Of a stretch of 64,000 bases of DNA, positions 36,589 to 47,500 are shown in pieces. This stretch comes from Hyphomicrobium_A sp963728165. GTDB taxonomy: Bacteria; Pseudomonadota; Alphaproteobacteria; Rhizobiales; Hyphomicrobiaceae. Both the position numbers and the translations under genes were made by a program. How positions within the stretch are numbered: position 1 is the first letter of the stretch; each line of letters begins with the position of its first letter. The stretch covers positions 62,001 through 126,000 of the forward strand of contig CAVSIY010000006.1 in assembly GCA_963728165.1 (NCBI GenBank), in the 5' to 3' direction. The notes beneath the pieces are model-generated. The model saw only the letters and a list, made by a program, of their open reading frames with translations, made no database searches and was not told where the DNA came from.

Positions 36589-39138
36589 ATGCAATCTGCC
36601 GGACACAACGGACGATTTGGCGGCATGCGCCGGGAGCTCGCAGCGCTCCTGGTGGCAAGCCTCGCCTGCGTGCTGGTGCTCGTCGCCGGCATCGCCTCGG
36701 GCGGCGAGCTCATCGCCGACCTGACGGGCGAGCGGGTGGCGGTGATGGCCGTGGTGGGCGCCGCCGTCCTCATGGGGCTGGTGCTGGTCTGGCTGTCGGT
36801 CGGGAAGGCGCGGCGCGCGGCGCGTGTTGCCCACTCAGAGAACGCCAACCTGAAGCGCAGCCTCGCCGCCGCCGACTCGATCATCCGCTCCGAGCCGCAG
36901 ATCCTGGTGTTCTGGGAGCAGGGCCAACCCTTGCGCATCGTTGCCCATACCTTGAAGGGCGTCGCCGGGCTGCCCGACACGCCCGACCGCTTCCTGCGCT
37001 TCGGCAACTGGCTGGAGCCGGGCTCGGCGGCAACCCTCAAGACGGCGCTCGATGCGCTCTTCACCTCCGGCCACGCCTTCAACACGATTCTGAGGACGCT
37101 CGCCGGCGGCCACGTCGAGGCCGAGGGGCGCACAGCCGGCGGCCGCGCCGTGCTGCGCCTTAGAGACGTTGCCGGCCACCGCGACGAGGTCGCCCGCATC
37201 CTCGCCCAGCATCAGCGGCTCGCCCGCGAGGTGCGTGCAAGCCGCACCCTCCTCGACACGCTCCCGATCCCGGTGTGGCTGAGGGGCAAGGACGGGCGCA
37301 TCACCTGGGTCAACAACGCCTACGTGAAGGCGGTGGAGGCCCACAGCCGCGCGGAAGTGCAGGAGCGCCAGATCGAGCTTCTGGAGCAGCGCCAGCGCAA
37401 GACGGCGGCCCGCGCGCTGTCGCGCGGCGACAGCTATCGCGGGCGCATCTCGCTGGTGGTCGGGGGCGAGCGCAAGCCGCACGAGGTCACCGTCATTCCC
37501 TTCGAGGACGCGACCGCCGCCGCCGCGATCGACCTCACCGCGTCGGAGCGGGCGCAGGGCGACATCGACCGCCAGATCGCCGTCTACGACCGCACGCTCG
37601 ACCGCGTGGCGACCGCGGTCGCCATCTTCAATCATCTGCAGCAGCTCGTGTTCTTCAACGAGGCCTACGCCCGGCTGTGGAATCTCGAGGTCGACTGGCT
37701 CAAGTCGCGCCCGACCGACGGCGCCGTGCTCGACCGCCTGCGCGAGCTGGGGCGGTTGCCGGAGGTGGTGAACTACCCCGAGTGGAAGGCGAAGGTGCTC
37801 TCCTGCTACGGCGAGGCGGCGCAGCACGAGGACTGGTGGCATCTGCCCGACGGGCGCATGCTGCACGTCGTCGCCGAGAAGCGCTCCGACGGCGGCGTGA
37901 CCTACCTCTACATGGACGAGACGGAGCGCCTGGCGCTCGAGAGCGAGTACAACGCGCTGATCGACGTGCAGCGCGAGACGCTCGACAGCCTCAAGGAAGG
38001 CGTCGCCGTGTTCGGCCCCGACGGGCGGCTCAAACTGTTCAACTCCGCCTTCGCCGAGATCTGGCGATTGTCGCGGCGCCAGCTCGGCGAAAGCCCGCAC
38101 ATCGACGAGTTCATCGCGTTAGCCCGCCAGCACTACGAGGACGCGGGCACCTGGGCCCGCGTCGGCGGCGCCGTCACCTCGTTCTCCGAGGAGCGCGAGC
38201 CCTTCGAGGGACAGATGCTGCGCGCCGACAATACCATCATCGACTTCGCCGCCATGCCGCTGCCCGACGGCGCCACGCTCTTGACCTTCGCCGACGTGAC
38301 GGATGCCAGGCGCTACGAGCGGGCGCTGGAGGAGCGCAACGAGGCCCTCGTCGCCGCCGACCGCATGAAGAACGCCTTCATCGGCCACATCTCCTACGAG
38401 CTGCGCACGCCCTTGACCAATATCATCGGCTTCAGCGAGCTGCTCGCCAATCCGGCAATCGGCCCGCTCAATGCCAAGCAGCACGAGTACCTGGGCGACA
38501 TCTCCCTCTCCTCGCGCACGCTGCTGGCCATCATCGACGACATCCTGACGCTCGCCACCATGGACGCCGGCGCCATGGAATTGAAGCTCGGCACCGTCGA
38601 CGTGCGCGCCGTCATCGACGCGGCGATCCTGGGCGTGCGCGAGGCAGCCCAGCGCGCCAGGCTCTCCTTGCACATCGCCGTTGCCGACGACATCACATCG
38701 TTCGTCGCCGACGAGGCGCGCGTGCGCCAGATCCTCTACAATCTGTTGTCGAACGCCGTCGGCTTCTCCAAGGCGGGCGACACCATCCGCGTCACCTGCT
38801 GGCGCGAGCAGGGCATGATCGTGTTCGCGGTCGAGGACCAGGGCGTCGGCATCCCCAAGGACCAGCAGTGGCGCGTGTTCGAGCGCTTCGAGAGCCGCAG
38901 CCAGGGCTCCGGCCATCGCGGGGCCGGCCTCGGCCTCTCCATCGTCAAGAGCCTCACCGAGCTGCACGGGGGCGCCGTCTCACTCGAATCGGAGCCCGGG
39001 CGCGGCACCCGCGTCACTGTGCACCTGCCCGAGAAGGGGCGCCCCGACAAAGCCGGCGAGCCGCCTCAGTCGGGCCCACAACAAGGGCCACAACAGGGCC
39101 CCATGGGGCCGCTATCTGCGGGCGGCACCGCCGCGTAA
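36589..39138 (+). CDS. divL: DivL-like PAS sensor kinase with Tyr in place of the phospho-histidine
   Basis: About 849 residues: two N-terminal membrane helices (AALLVASLACVLVLVAGIA, VAVMAVVGAAVLMGLVLVWL), several PAS-like segments (WLRGKDGRITWVNNAYVKAV, VAIFNHLQQLVFFNEAY, VAVFGPDGRLKLFNSAF), a dimerisation domain and an ATPase domain (LYNLLSNAVGFSKAG, DQGVGIP, GAGLGLSIVKSL). The H-box reads GHISYELRTPL: the acceptor His is Tyr (TAC 38395-38397), the hallmark of Caulobacter DivL, which regulates CckA and hence CtrA in the cell cycle. Gene order with tsaE-amgK-murU-addB agrees. Start uncertain (36589 or 36625). A Gln/Pro/Gly tail ends the protein. Confidence 0.85.
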   Translation: MQSAGHNGRFGGMRRELAALLVASLACVLVLVAGIASGGELIADLTGERVAVMAVVGAAVLMGLVLVWLSVGKARRAARVAHSENANLKRSLAAADSIIRSEPQILVFWEQGQPLRIVAHTLKGVAGLPDTPDRFLRFGNWLEPGSAATLKTALDALFTSGHAFNTILRTLAGGHVEAEGRTAGGRAVLRLRDVAGHRDEVARILAQHQRLAREVRASRTLLDTLPIPVWLRGKDGRITWVNNAYVKAVEAHSRAEVQERQIELLEQRQRKTAARALSRGDSYRGRISLVVGGERKPHEVTVIPFEDATAAAAIDLTASERAQGDIDRQIAVYDRTLDRVATAVAIFNHLQQLVFFNEAYARLWNLEVDWLKSRPTDGAVLDRLRELGRLPEVVNYPEWKAKVLSCYGEAAQHEDWWHLPDGRMLHVVAEKRSDGGVTYLYMDETERLALESEYNALIDVQRETLDSLKEGVAVFGPDGRLKLFNSAFAEIWRLSRRQLGESPHIDEFIALARQHYEDAGTWARVGGAVTSFSEEREPFEGQMLRADNTIIDFAAMPLPDGATLLTFADVTDARRYERALEERNEALVAADRMKNAFIGHISYELRTPLTNIIGFSELLANPAIGPLNAKQHEYLGDISLSSRTLLAIIDDILTLATMDAGAMELKLGTVDVRAVIDAAILGVREAAQRARLSLHIAVADDITSFVADEARVRQILYNLLSNAVGFSKAGDTIRVTCWREQGMIVFAVEDQGVGIPKDQQWRVFERFESRSQGSGHRGAGLGLSIVKSLTELHGGAVSLESEPGRGTRVTVHLPEKGRPDKAGEPPQSGPQQGPQQGPMGPLSAGGTAA

Positions 39139-39147
39139 AGTGACCCC

Positions 39148-40659
39148 ATGCCTGTTTCCCGCATCATCCCAAGCCTCACCGAAAAGGCGCTTGGCCGCTT
39201 GGCCGAGGACGTCGCCTTCGCCGCCCGGCCGGGCGACCTCATCACGCTCAAGGGCGAGCTCGGCGCCGGCAAGACCACGTTCGCGCGCGCCGTGATCGGC
39301 GCGCTCGCCAACGGCGCGTGCGAGGAGATCCCGAGCCCCACCTTCACGCTGGTGCAGACCTACGCCACGGCACGCATGCCGGTGGCGCACTTCGACCTCT
39401 ACCGGCTCAACCTGCCCTCAGAGGTCGATGAGCTGGGCCTGGACCTGGCGCTGCGCCAGGGCGTGGCGCTGGTCGAATGGCCGGAGCGCGCCGGCGGCAG
39501 CCTCCCCCACGACCGCCTGGAGGTGCTGTTTGAGGACGAAGGCGACGAGGCCACGCGGCGCATCACGCTCACCGGCCACGGCGCGTGGGAGATGCGGGCT
39601 CAACGCCTCATGGACATGCGCGATCTCATGGCCGAGGCCGGTATGGAGAACGGCGCCTGCGCGCTGCGCTATCTGCAGGGCGACGCCTCGGTGCGGCGCT
39701 ATGGACGGCTTGCATGTCCGCAGCGCTCCGCCGTGCTCATGGATTGGGCGCGCCAGCCCGACGGCCCGGCGATCCGCAACGGGCTGCCCTACAGCCGCAT
39801 CGCGCATCTGGCAGAGGACGTGCGTCCCTTCGTTGCCCTGGCGCAGGCGCTGCGCGCGGCCGGCCTCAGCACGCCCGAGATCTATGCGCAAGATCTCAAG
39901 TCCGGCTTCCTGCTGATCGAGGACCTCGGCGACCGCGTGTTCGCCCGCGAGGTAGAGACGGGTGCGGCGACCCAAGCGGAGCTGTGGGGTGCTGCGACGG
40001 ACGCGCTCGTCGCGCTGCGGGCCTCGGCGCCACCCGACAGCGTGCCCGTCTACGATCACGGCGCGCTCGGCATCGAGGTCGAGCTCCTCACCGACTGGTA
40101 CTGGCCGGCGCTCTACGGCACCCCGCCGGAGCCAGAGGTGCGTGCGAGCTTTCTGGCATTATGGGCCGCGATTTTCGATCGACTCGGCCGTCTGCCCACG
40201 GGCTGGGTGTTGCGCGACTACCACTCGCCCAATCTTCTCTGGCTGCCCCAGCGCCAAGGCGTTGCGCGCGTCGGCGTGATCGACTTCCAAGATGCCATGC
40301 GCGGGGCGCCCGCCTACGACCTTGTCTCGCTTTTGCAGGATGCGCGCGTCGATGTGGCGCCTGAGCTTGAAGCGCGCCTCTTCGACCACTACTGTGCCGG
40401 CGTTGAGCGCGCTGAGACGGGGTTCGACCGTGATGCCTTCGCCTTCGCCTACGCCGCCCTCGGCGCGCAGCGCAACACCAAGATCCTCGGCATCTTCGCG
40501 CGCCTCGCCAAGCGCGACGGCAAGCCCCACTACCTGCGTCACGTCCCGCGCCTGTGGCGCTATCTGGAGCGAGACCTGGCGCACCCCGAGCTTGGGCCCC
40601 TCAAGGATTGGTATGATCGCCATCTGCCGCCGAAGACGCGGGCAGCGCTGGCGCCCTGA
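39148..40659 (+). CDS. TsaE / AmgK fusion: t6A ATPase and cell-wall amino-sugar kinase
   Basis: 503 residues in two domains. Residues 1-150 are TsaE (P-loop KGELGAGKTTFARAVI, SPTFTLVQTYATARMPVAHFDLYR, LVEWPERA), the ATPase of tRNA threonylcarbamoyl-adenosine synthesis. Residues about 165-503 are an aminoglycoside-phosphotransferase-fold kinase (DASVRRYGRL, VLRDYHSPNLLW catalytic loop, VIDFQDAMRGAPAYDL metal site) matching AmgK, the anomeric N-acetylmuramate/glucosamine kinase of peptidoglycan recycling. The fusion is known in Rhizobiales. The next gene, murU, uses the AmgK product. Confidence 0.92.
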   Translation: MPVSRIIPSLTEKALGRLAEDVAFAARPGDLITLKGELGAGKTTFARAVIGALANGACEEIPSPTFTLVQTYATARMPVAHFDLYRLNLPSEVDELGLDLALRQGVALVEWPERAGGSLPHDRLEVLFEDEGDEATRRITLTGHGAWEMRAQRLMDMRDLMAEAGMENGACALRYLQGDASVRRYGRLACPQRSAVLMDWARQPDGPAIRNGLPYSRIAHLAEDVRPFVALAQALRAAGLSTPEIYAQDLKSGFLLIEDLGDRVFAREVETGAATQAELWGAATDALVALRASAPPDSVPVYDHGALGIEVELLTDWYWPALYGTPPEPEVRASFLALWAAIFDRLGRLPTGWVLRDYHSPNLLWLPQRQGVARVGVIDFQDAMRGAPAYDLVSLLQDARVDVAPELEARLFDHYCAGVERAETGFDRDAFAFAYAALGAQRNTKILGIFARLAKRDGKPHYLRHVPRLWRYLERDLAHPELGPLKDWYDRHLPPKTRAALAP

Positions 40660-40674
40660 GATAAGAGCGTGCCC

Positions 40675-41412
40675 ATGAGCAAAACGGCGACGTGGCGCCC
40701 CGAGGTCGGAATGGTGCTGGCGGCAGGGCTCGGCAAGCGCATGCGTCCGCTGACCGACACGGTGCCCAAGCCCCTCGTTCGCCTCAAGGGGCGCGCGCTC
40801 ATCGACCACGTGCTCGACCGCATCGCCGCGGCGGGCGTCGAGCGCGCCGTGGTCAACGTGCACTACCTCGCCGACGCGCTCGAGGCGCACCTGGGCAAGC
40901 GCACGCGGCCGCAGATCGTCATCTCGGATGAGCGCGGGCAGATTCTCGACACCGGCGGCGGCGTCGTCAACGCGCTCCCCAAGCTCGGGACCGAGCCCTT
41001 CTTGATTCACAACTCCGACTCGGTGTGGATCGAGGGCGTAGGCTCGAACCTGGAGCGGCTGTTCCGGGCCTGGGACGGCGACGCCATGGACAGCCTCATG
41101 CTGGTCGCCTCCGCCACGACGAGCCTCGGCTACGAAGGCCCGGGCGATTTCGCCATGGCCACCAACGGAAGGCTGGTTCGGCGCGGCGAGCGGCAGATGG
41201 CGCCGTTCGTGTTCACGGGCGTCTCGATCGCGCACCCGCGCATGTTCGAGGGCGCTCCGCAAGGCGCCTTCTCGCTCAACCGGGTGTGGGACGCCGCGAT
41301 CGACAAGGGACGGCTCTACGGCATCCGCCTCGATGGACTGTGGATGCACGTCGGGACCCCGGAGGCGCTGACGGAGGCGGAAAGGTGGATCGAGAGTGAG
41401 GACGTCGCTTGA
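40675..41412 (+). CDS. murU: N-acetylmuramate-1-phosphate uridylyltransferase, MurU-like
   Basis: 245 residues, nucleotidyltransferase fold: GMVLAAGLGKRMRPLTDTVPKPL binds the nucleotide, LIHNSDSVWIEG is the metal site, and APFVFTGVSIAHPRMF and GLWMHVGTPEAL close the fold. It makes UDP-MurNAc from MurNAc-1-phosphate, bypassing de novo synthesis and giving intrinsic fosfomycin tolerance where studied. GTG 40669 is an alternative start six bases upstream. Its 3' end overlaps addB by 17 bases. Confidence 0.9.
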   Translation: MSKTATWRPEVGMVLAAGLGKRMRPLTDTVPKPLVRLKGRALIDHVLDRIAAAGVERAVVNVHYLADALEAHLGKRTRPQIVISDERGQILDTGGGVVNALPKLGTEPFLIHNSDSVWIEGVGSNLERLFRAWDGDAMDSLMLVASATTSLGYEGPGDFAMATNGRLVRRGERQMAPFVFTGVSIAHPRMFEGAPQGAFSLNRVWDAAIDKGRLYGIRLDGLWMHVGTPEALTEAERWIESEDVA

Positions 41413-44400
41413 GACCGCTGCGAGCCATACCGGAGGAGCAGGCGCTGAACGCGTCTACACGGTGCCGCCGGGGCGCGCCTTTCTCGAGGCGATCGCCAGC
41501 GCCATTCTGAAGGGCGATCTGCCGGCCGGCGGACCCGCGCTCGCGCCCCTCGATCTTGCCGCCGTCACGCTGCTGTTGCCGACCCGGCGCGCTGCACGCG
41601 CGCTGCAGGAGGCGTTCCTCAAGGTCGGCGGCGGCCGCGCCATGACGCTGCCGCGCATCAGGCCCATCTCGGAAGGCGAGGACGACCTGACGCTGCTGTC
41701 GGGCCTTGCGGCCGACGCCCCGCTTGGCGCCGACGCGCTCGACTTGGCCCCTGCCGTCAGCGAGATCGCCCGCCGCCTGGCGCTGACCGAGCTGGTGCTC
41801 AAGTGGTCGCAGGTGATGCGACGCACCGACGATGCCGCCGCCTTTCTCGGCGAGCAGGCCACGGCCGCGGGCGCCAACACGCCGGCGCAGGCCGCCCACC
41901 TCGCCGCCGAGCTCGCTCGCCTGATGGACATGGTGGAGACGGAGCGGCCCGGCGAGCCGGTGCTCGACGAGCTCGCCGCGCTGGTGCCGGAGGAGTTCTC
42001 CGAGCACTGGCAGCAGACGATCGAGTTCCTGAAGATCGTCACCGAGGCGTGGCCGGCGCATCTGCAGGAGACGGGCCTGTTGTCGCCCGCGGCGCGGCGC
42101 AATCAGGCGATCTTGAGCGAGGCGGAGCGCCTTATTGCGTCACCGCCCGAAGGGCCGGTGATCGTTGCCGGCGTGACCGGCTCGATCCCCGCGACGGTGG
42201 AATTGATGCGCGCCGTCGCCGGGCTCCCGCAAGGCGCGATCGTGCTCCCCGGCCTCGATCCCCACCTGGACGATGCCAGCTGGGCGAAGATCCCCGAGCA
42301 CCCCGAGCACCCGCAGTTCGGCCTCAAGACGCTGCTCGACCGGCTCGGCATCGAGCGCAAGGACGTGCACGTGCTCGCCGGCACAGAGCCGACGGCCGCG
42401 CAAGAGGGCCGCGCCGCGCTCGTGGCGGAGGCGATGCGCCCTTCGGGCATGACGGCGCGCTGGCACGACTACATCAAGGAGGCCGACCGCGAGGCCGTGC
42501 GCTCAGCGCTTGCCGGCATCAGTCTCATCGAGGCGCCGTCGGCGCAGGACGAGGCGGAGGCCGTGGCCCTCATTTTGCGCGAGGCGGCGGAGACGCCGGG
42601 ACGCACGGCGGCGCTGGTGTCGCCCGACCGCCTGCTTGCGCGCCGTGTCGCCGTGCGGCTCGAGGCCTGGGGCATCCGCGTCGACGATTCCGCCGGCCGC
42701 CCCTTCGCCAAGACGGTGCCGGGCACCTTCCTCGACCTCGTGATCGGCGCCATCGCCAAGGACTTCGCACCGGCCGAGGTGATGGCGCTCTTGAAGCATC
42801 CGCTGACGCGGCTGGGGCTCGATGCATTCGCCGTGCGCCGCGCCGCGCGAGCACTCGAGATCGCCGCGTTCCGCGACGTGTACCTCGGCCACGGCCTCGA
42901 CGGCATTGCCGTTGCCTTGGTCGCGGCCGAAGAGGCGGTTGCCGGCAAGGAGCGGCGCCACCCGGCCGTGCGGCGCCTGTGGCCCGCGGACTGGGCCGGC
43001 GCCCACGATCTCAGCGGCCGCCTAAGGATGCGTTCCAGCCGCTCATCTGCGGCGTTCGCCGGAAAGGCGCTGCCGCTGCGGGAGATTGCCGAGGCGCACG
43101 TCAGATGCGCGGAGGCGCTCGCCCGCCTGCCCGAGACCGAGAGCGAAGCGGAGACCTCGCCACTGTGGGGCGGCGAGGCCGGCACAACCGCGTCAACGTT
43201 CTTCACCGGCCTGATGGACCCGAGCCTTGCCGCGCCGTCGATCGACGCCGCCGACTACGCCGACCTCTACCGCAGCCTCATCACCGGCCTCAACGTGCGC
43301 CCGCGCGTGGCCGTGCACCCGCGCCTCTTCATCTGGGGACCGTTCGAGGCGCGCCTGCAGCAGACCGACGTGATGGTGCTGGGCTCGCTCAACGACGGTA
43401 CCTGGCCGGAGGTCGCCGATCCCGGCCCCTGGCTCAACCGGCGCATGCGCGAGAAGCTGAAGCTGCCGTCGCCCGAGGAGAAGATCGGCTATGCCGCCCA
43501 CGATTTCACGGCTTTCCTCGGCGCGCCACGCGTCTTCCTCACGCGCGCGCAGAAGGTCGACGGCGTGCCGACGGTGCCCTCGCGCTGGCTGATGCGGCTC
43601 GATGCGCTGCTCGCCGGGCTCGGGCTCGATGACGCCTTGCACACGGAGGAGCCCTGGCTCGGCTGGGCGCGGGCACGCGACACCATCGGGGCGCGCCAGC
43701 GCCTCAAGGCGCCCGAGCCGTGCCCGCCCGTCGCTCTGCGCCCGCGCAAGTTGAGCGTGACGCGGGTCGAGACCTGGATCGCCAACCCGTATGCGATCTT
43801 CGCCGGAGATATCCTGAAGCTCGAGAAGCTTCCCGAGCTGGGCACGAGCCCGGATGCGGCGCTGCGCGGCTCGGTCGTGCACGAGATCATGCGCCGCTTT
43901 GCGCAGGCCTTTCCCGAAGCTCTGCCGGCCGAGCCCGAGACGGAGCTCGTTGCGATCGCAGATGCCGTGCTCGCCCGCTACGGCAGCAACCCGCGCGTCG
44001 CCGCCTTCTGGGGGCCGCGCTTTCACCGCTTTGCCCACTGGTTCGCCGAGACGGAGCCGGCCCGGCGCAACGGCGCGACGCGGGTGGTGGCCGAGGTCGG
44101 CGGCGCCCTGGTGGTCAACGGCCCTGCCGGCCCCTTTACGCTGACGGCGCGCGCCGACCGCATCGACGTCGGCGCGTTGGGCCTCGCCATCACCGACTAC
44201 AAGACCGGGCAGCTCCCGCCCGAAAGCAGGATCGCGCAAGGGCTGTCGCCGCAATTGCCGCTCGAGGCCGCCATTGCGCGCGGCGAGGCGGGCTTCACCG
44301 GCATCGGGCCGGCCGCCGTCACGGCGCTGCGCTACATCCGCGCCACCGGCGGCGAGCCTGCGGGCGAGGAGCGCTGCCTCAAGACCGACGACATTGCGGC

Positions 44401-44590
44401 ACTCGGCACGACCGCGGTTCAGCGCCTCGAGGGTCTCATCGCCACCTTCGATGACGAGGCGACACCCTACAAGGCGCTGCGGCGCGCCGGCTTCGACTAC
44501 AGCTACGACGACTACGCGCACCTAGCGCGCGTTGCCGAATGGGCGGCGGCGGCCGAGGACGAGAGCCCCGAGAGCCCCGAGAGCCCATGA
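41396..44590 (+). CDS. addB: Double-strand-break repair protein AddB
   Basis: Subunit of the AddAB helicase-nuclease that resects broken ends for RecA. 1064 residues: VTLLLPTRRAARALQEAFL at the N-terminus (degenerate helicase motif I region), conserved RPRVAVHPRLFIWGPFEARLQ and MVLGSLNDGTWPE, and a RecB-type nuclease domain at the end (ALGLAITDYKTGQLPPES). Alphaproteobacterial AddB lacks the Walker motif of AddA. GTG 41396 with AAAGGTGG upstream, inside the murU end. The ATGA overlap with addA implies coupling. Confidence 0.95.
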   Translation: MRTSLETAASHTGGAGAERVYTVPPGRAFLEAIASAILKGDLPAGGPALAPLDLAAVTLLLPTRRAARALQEAFLKVGGGRAMTLPRIRPISEGEDDLTLLSGLAADAPLGADALDLAPAVSEIARRLALTELVLKWSQVMRRTDDAAAFLGEQATAAGANTPAQAAHLAAELARLMDMVETERPGEPVLDELAALVPEEFSEHWQQTIEFLKIVTEAWPAHLQETGLLSPAARRNQAILSEAERLIASPPEGPVIVAGVTGSIPATVELMRAVAGLPQGAIVLPGLDPHLDDASWAKIPEHPEHPQFGLKTLLDRLGIERKDVHVLAGTEPTAAQEGRAALVAEAMRPSGMTARWHDYIKEADREAVRSALAGISLIEAPSAQDEAEAVALILREAAETPGRTAALVSPDRLLARRVAVRLEAWGIRVDDSAGRPFAKTVPGTFLDLVIGAIAKDFAPAEVMALLKHPLTRLGLDAFAVRRAARALEIAAFRDVYLGHGLDGIAVALVAAEEAVAGKERRHPAVRRLWPADWAGAHDLSGRLRMRSSRSSAAFAGKALPLREIAEAHVRCAEALARLPETESEAETSPLWGGEAGTTASTFFTGLMDPSLAAPSIDAADYADLYRSLITGLNVRPRVAVHPRLFIWGPFEARLQQTDVMVLGSLNDGTWPEVADPGPWLNRRMREKLKLPSPEEKIGYAAHDFTAFLGAPRVFLTRAQKVDGVPTVPSRWLMRLDALLAGLGLDDALHTEEPWLGWARARDTIGARQRLKAPEPCPPVALRPRKLSVTRVETWIANPYAIFAGDILKLEKLPELGTSPDAALRGSVVHEIMRRFAQAFPEALPAEPETELVAIADAVLARYGSNPRVAAFWGPRFHRFAHWFAETEPARRNGATRVVAEVGGALVVNGPAGPFTLTARADRIDVGALGLAITDYKTGQLPPESRIAQGLSPQLPLEAAIARGEAGFTGIGPAAVTALRYIRATGGEPAGEERCLKTDDIAALGTTAVQRLEGLIATFDDEATPYKALRRAGFDYSYDDYAHLARVAEWAAAAEDESPESPESP

Positions 44591-47500
44591 GCGCGCACCC
44601 CAAAGAGAGCGATCTGGAGCGCACCAAGCGGGCCCAGCGCGAGGCCGCCGATCCCAGCACCTCGGCCTGGGTGAGCGCCAACGCCGGCACCGGCAAGACG
44701 CACGTGCTGACGCAGCGCGCCCTGCGCCTGATGCTGGCGGGAACGGTGCCGGAGCGCATCCTGTGCCTGACCTACACCAAGGCCGCCGCCGCCGAGATGT
44801 CGAAGCGCGTCTACGACACGCTCGCCAAGTGGGTGACCATGGCGCCCGAGCACCTCGCAGCCACGCTCGAGCAGCTCAATGCGCGCTCCCCCAGCAAGGA
44901 GGAGATCAATCGCGCGCGCACGCTCTTCACCATGGCGATTGAGACGCCCGGCGGCCTCAAGGTGCAGACGATCCATTCCTTCTGCGAGCGCCTGTTGCAG
45001 CGCTTTCCGCTGGAGGCGGGCGTGGCGCCGGGGTTCTCGATCCTCGACGACGCGACCGCGCACCTCATGCAGGGCGAGGCGATCGATCAGGTGCTCACCC
45101 TTGCGACGCGGACGCCGACGTCGCCCGAGGGGCGCGCGCTTGCGGTCGCGATCCCCTTTGCTGCGGACGAGCGCTTCGACGAGCTCTTGCGCGAGGCGCT
45201 GTCGGCGCGCCGCTGGCTCGACGCGGCGATGCGCATCGGCGCGGACGGCGGCAAGAACGAGAGCGAGGACAACCTCGCGCCCGTGGAGGCCCTCTACCGC
45301 CGCGCGCTCGGCGTGCGCGAGGACGCCACCCAAGAGGAGCTGACGCGCGAGCTCGCGGGGATCGTTCACGACGTGGAGCTTCAGCGCCTGCGCGACGCGC
45401 TGAGCGCCGGCGGCACCAACGACCGCAAGCTTGCCGACAAGATCGCAGCGGCGCTGACCGCGCGCGCAGAGCCTCTTCGCGTCGCCGCGCTCGAAGGCTT
45501 GTTCTGCACCGGCAAGGGCGAGGCGCGTGCGAGCCTCATGAGCAAGGCAATCAAGGCCGAGCATCCCGACCTCGACGCGATCTTCACGGCGGCGCAGACG
45601 CGCTTCATCACGCTCCTCGACGAGCGCAAGGCGCTTGCCGTCGTCGCCGCCACGCTAGCGCTCACCCGCCTCGCCGGCGCGGTGCTGCAGCGCTACGGCC
45701 GCGCCAAGGCACGGCGTGCCGCCCTCGACTACGACGATCTCGTGGTCAAGACCGTGAGCCTGCTCAACGAGCGCCAATCGGCGGCGTGGGTGCTCTACAA
45801 GCTCGACCGCGGCATCGACCATATCCTCGTCGACGAGGCGCAGGACACGAGCCGCGAGCAGTGGGACGTGGTGAAGGCGCTGGCCGAGGAGTTCTTCTCC
45901 GGCCTCGGGCAGCGCGAGGAGACGCGCACCATCTTCGCGGTCGGCGACGAGAAGCAGTCGATCTACAGCTTCCAGGGCGCGGCGCCTGCCATGTTCGAAG
46001 AGGTGGCGCGCCACTTCGCCGGCGTCACCGAGCGCTTCGGAGCGCCGCTCCGACGCATCCCGCTGGATCTGTCGTTCCGCACGGTGGCGCCGATCCTCGA
46101 AAGCGTCGACCGCGTCTTCTCCGATCCGCAGCGAACGCTCGGCCTCACCGCCGAGCGGGCCCCCGTCCACCATGCCGTGCACCGCCTGGGCCACGGCGGG
46201 CTGGTCGAGATCTGGCCCACCGAAACGCACGACGATCGCGCGCCGACCGACCCTTGGGCGCCGCTGCAGGAAGGCGTCTTAAGCGCGCCGCCGGTGCGCC
46301 TCGCCGAGCGCATCGCCACGACCATCAAGGGCTGGCTCGACTCGGGCGAGAGGCTCGCCTCTGCCGGCCGGCCGATCGAGCCCGGCGACATCCTGATCCT
46401 CGTGAGGAAGCGCCGGCCGTTCGCCGCCGCCATGGTCGCCGCCCTGAAGGCGCGCGACATCCGCGTCGCCGGCGCCGACCGGCTGCGGCTTGCCGAGCAG
46501 ATCGCGGTGGAGGATCTCGTATCGCTGGGCGCGTTCCTGACGCTGCCCGAGGACGACCTGGCGCTCGCCGAGGTGCTGAAGAGCCCGCTCATCGGCCTCG
46601 ACGACGACGACCTCCTGGCGCTGGCCGTGCAGCGCAAGGGCACGCTGTGGAAGGCGCTGATCGATGCTGCGGACGCCAAGCCCACATGGAAGGCCGCCGC
46701 CGACACGCTGAAGCGCTGGCGCGCGCGCGCCGACTACGCGCCGCCATTCGAGTTCTTCGCCACCATCCTCGACCGCGAGGGCGCACGCGCCCGCTTCCTC
46801 GACCGGCTGGGGCTCGAGGCCGCCGACCCGCTCGATGAGTTCCTCAATCTGGCGCTTCGCTTCGACGATGAGGCCCCGCCCTCGCTCACCGGCTTTCTCG
46901 CCTACCTCGCCGAGGCGGACCGCGAGGTGAAGCGCGACATGGAGCAGGGACGCAACGAGGTGCGCGTGATGACCGTGCACGGCGCCAAGGGGCTCGAGGC
47001 GCCGATCGTGTTTCTGCCCGACACCTGCACGACGGCGGCGGCGGGCAACGCGGCGCTGCTCGACTTGGCCGACATGGAGCTTCCCGGACGCGTCGAAGGA
47101 AAGCCGTTCGTTTGGCGCGTGAAGGGCACCGGCACGGTGGAGGCGATCGCTGCGGCGCGCGCCAGACGCGACAAGCTCGAGGCGCACGAGCGCAATCGGC
47201 TCCTTTATGTGGCGATGACGCGCGCGCGCGACCGGCTCTACGTCGCGGGCTTCGAAGGCAGACGCGGCCGCAGCCCCGGCTGCTGGTACGAGCTCATCGA
47301 GGAGGAGCTGCGCGCCACGCTTGTAGCGGAAGTTCGCGCCGACGGGGCGCGCGTGCTGTGCTTGAGCGAGGCGCAGTCAGCGGAGCCGGAGCCGACCAAG
47401 CATGAGATCGCGGAGGGGGCGAGGCCCGTCGCGCTGCCGCCGTGGGCGCTGCGGCCGGCGCCACGCGAGCCGGGGCTGAGCATCCCGCTGGCGCCGTCGC

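Noticed and set aside
41803..43632. A 609-codon frame inside addB in another frame
   Set aside because: Extremely Arg-rich shadow frame; addB itself has all its family motifs.
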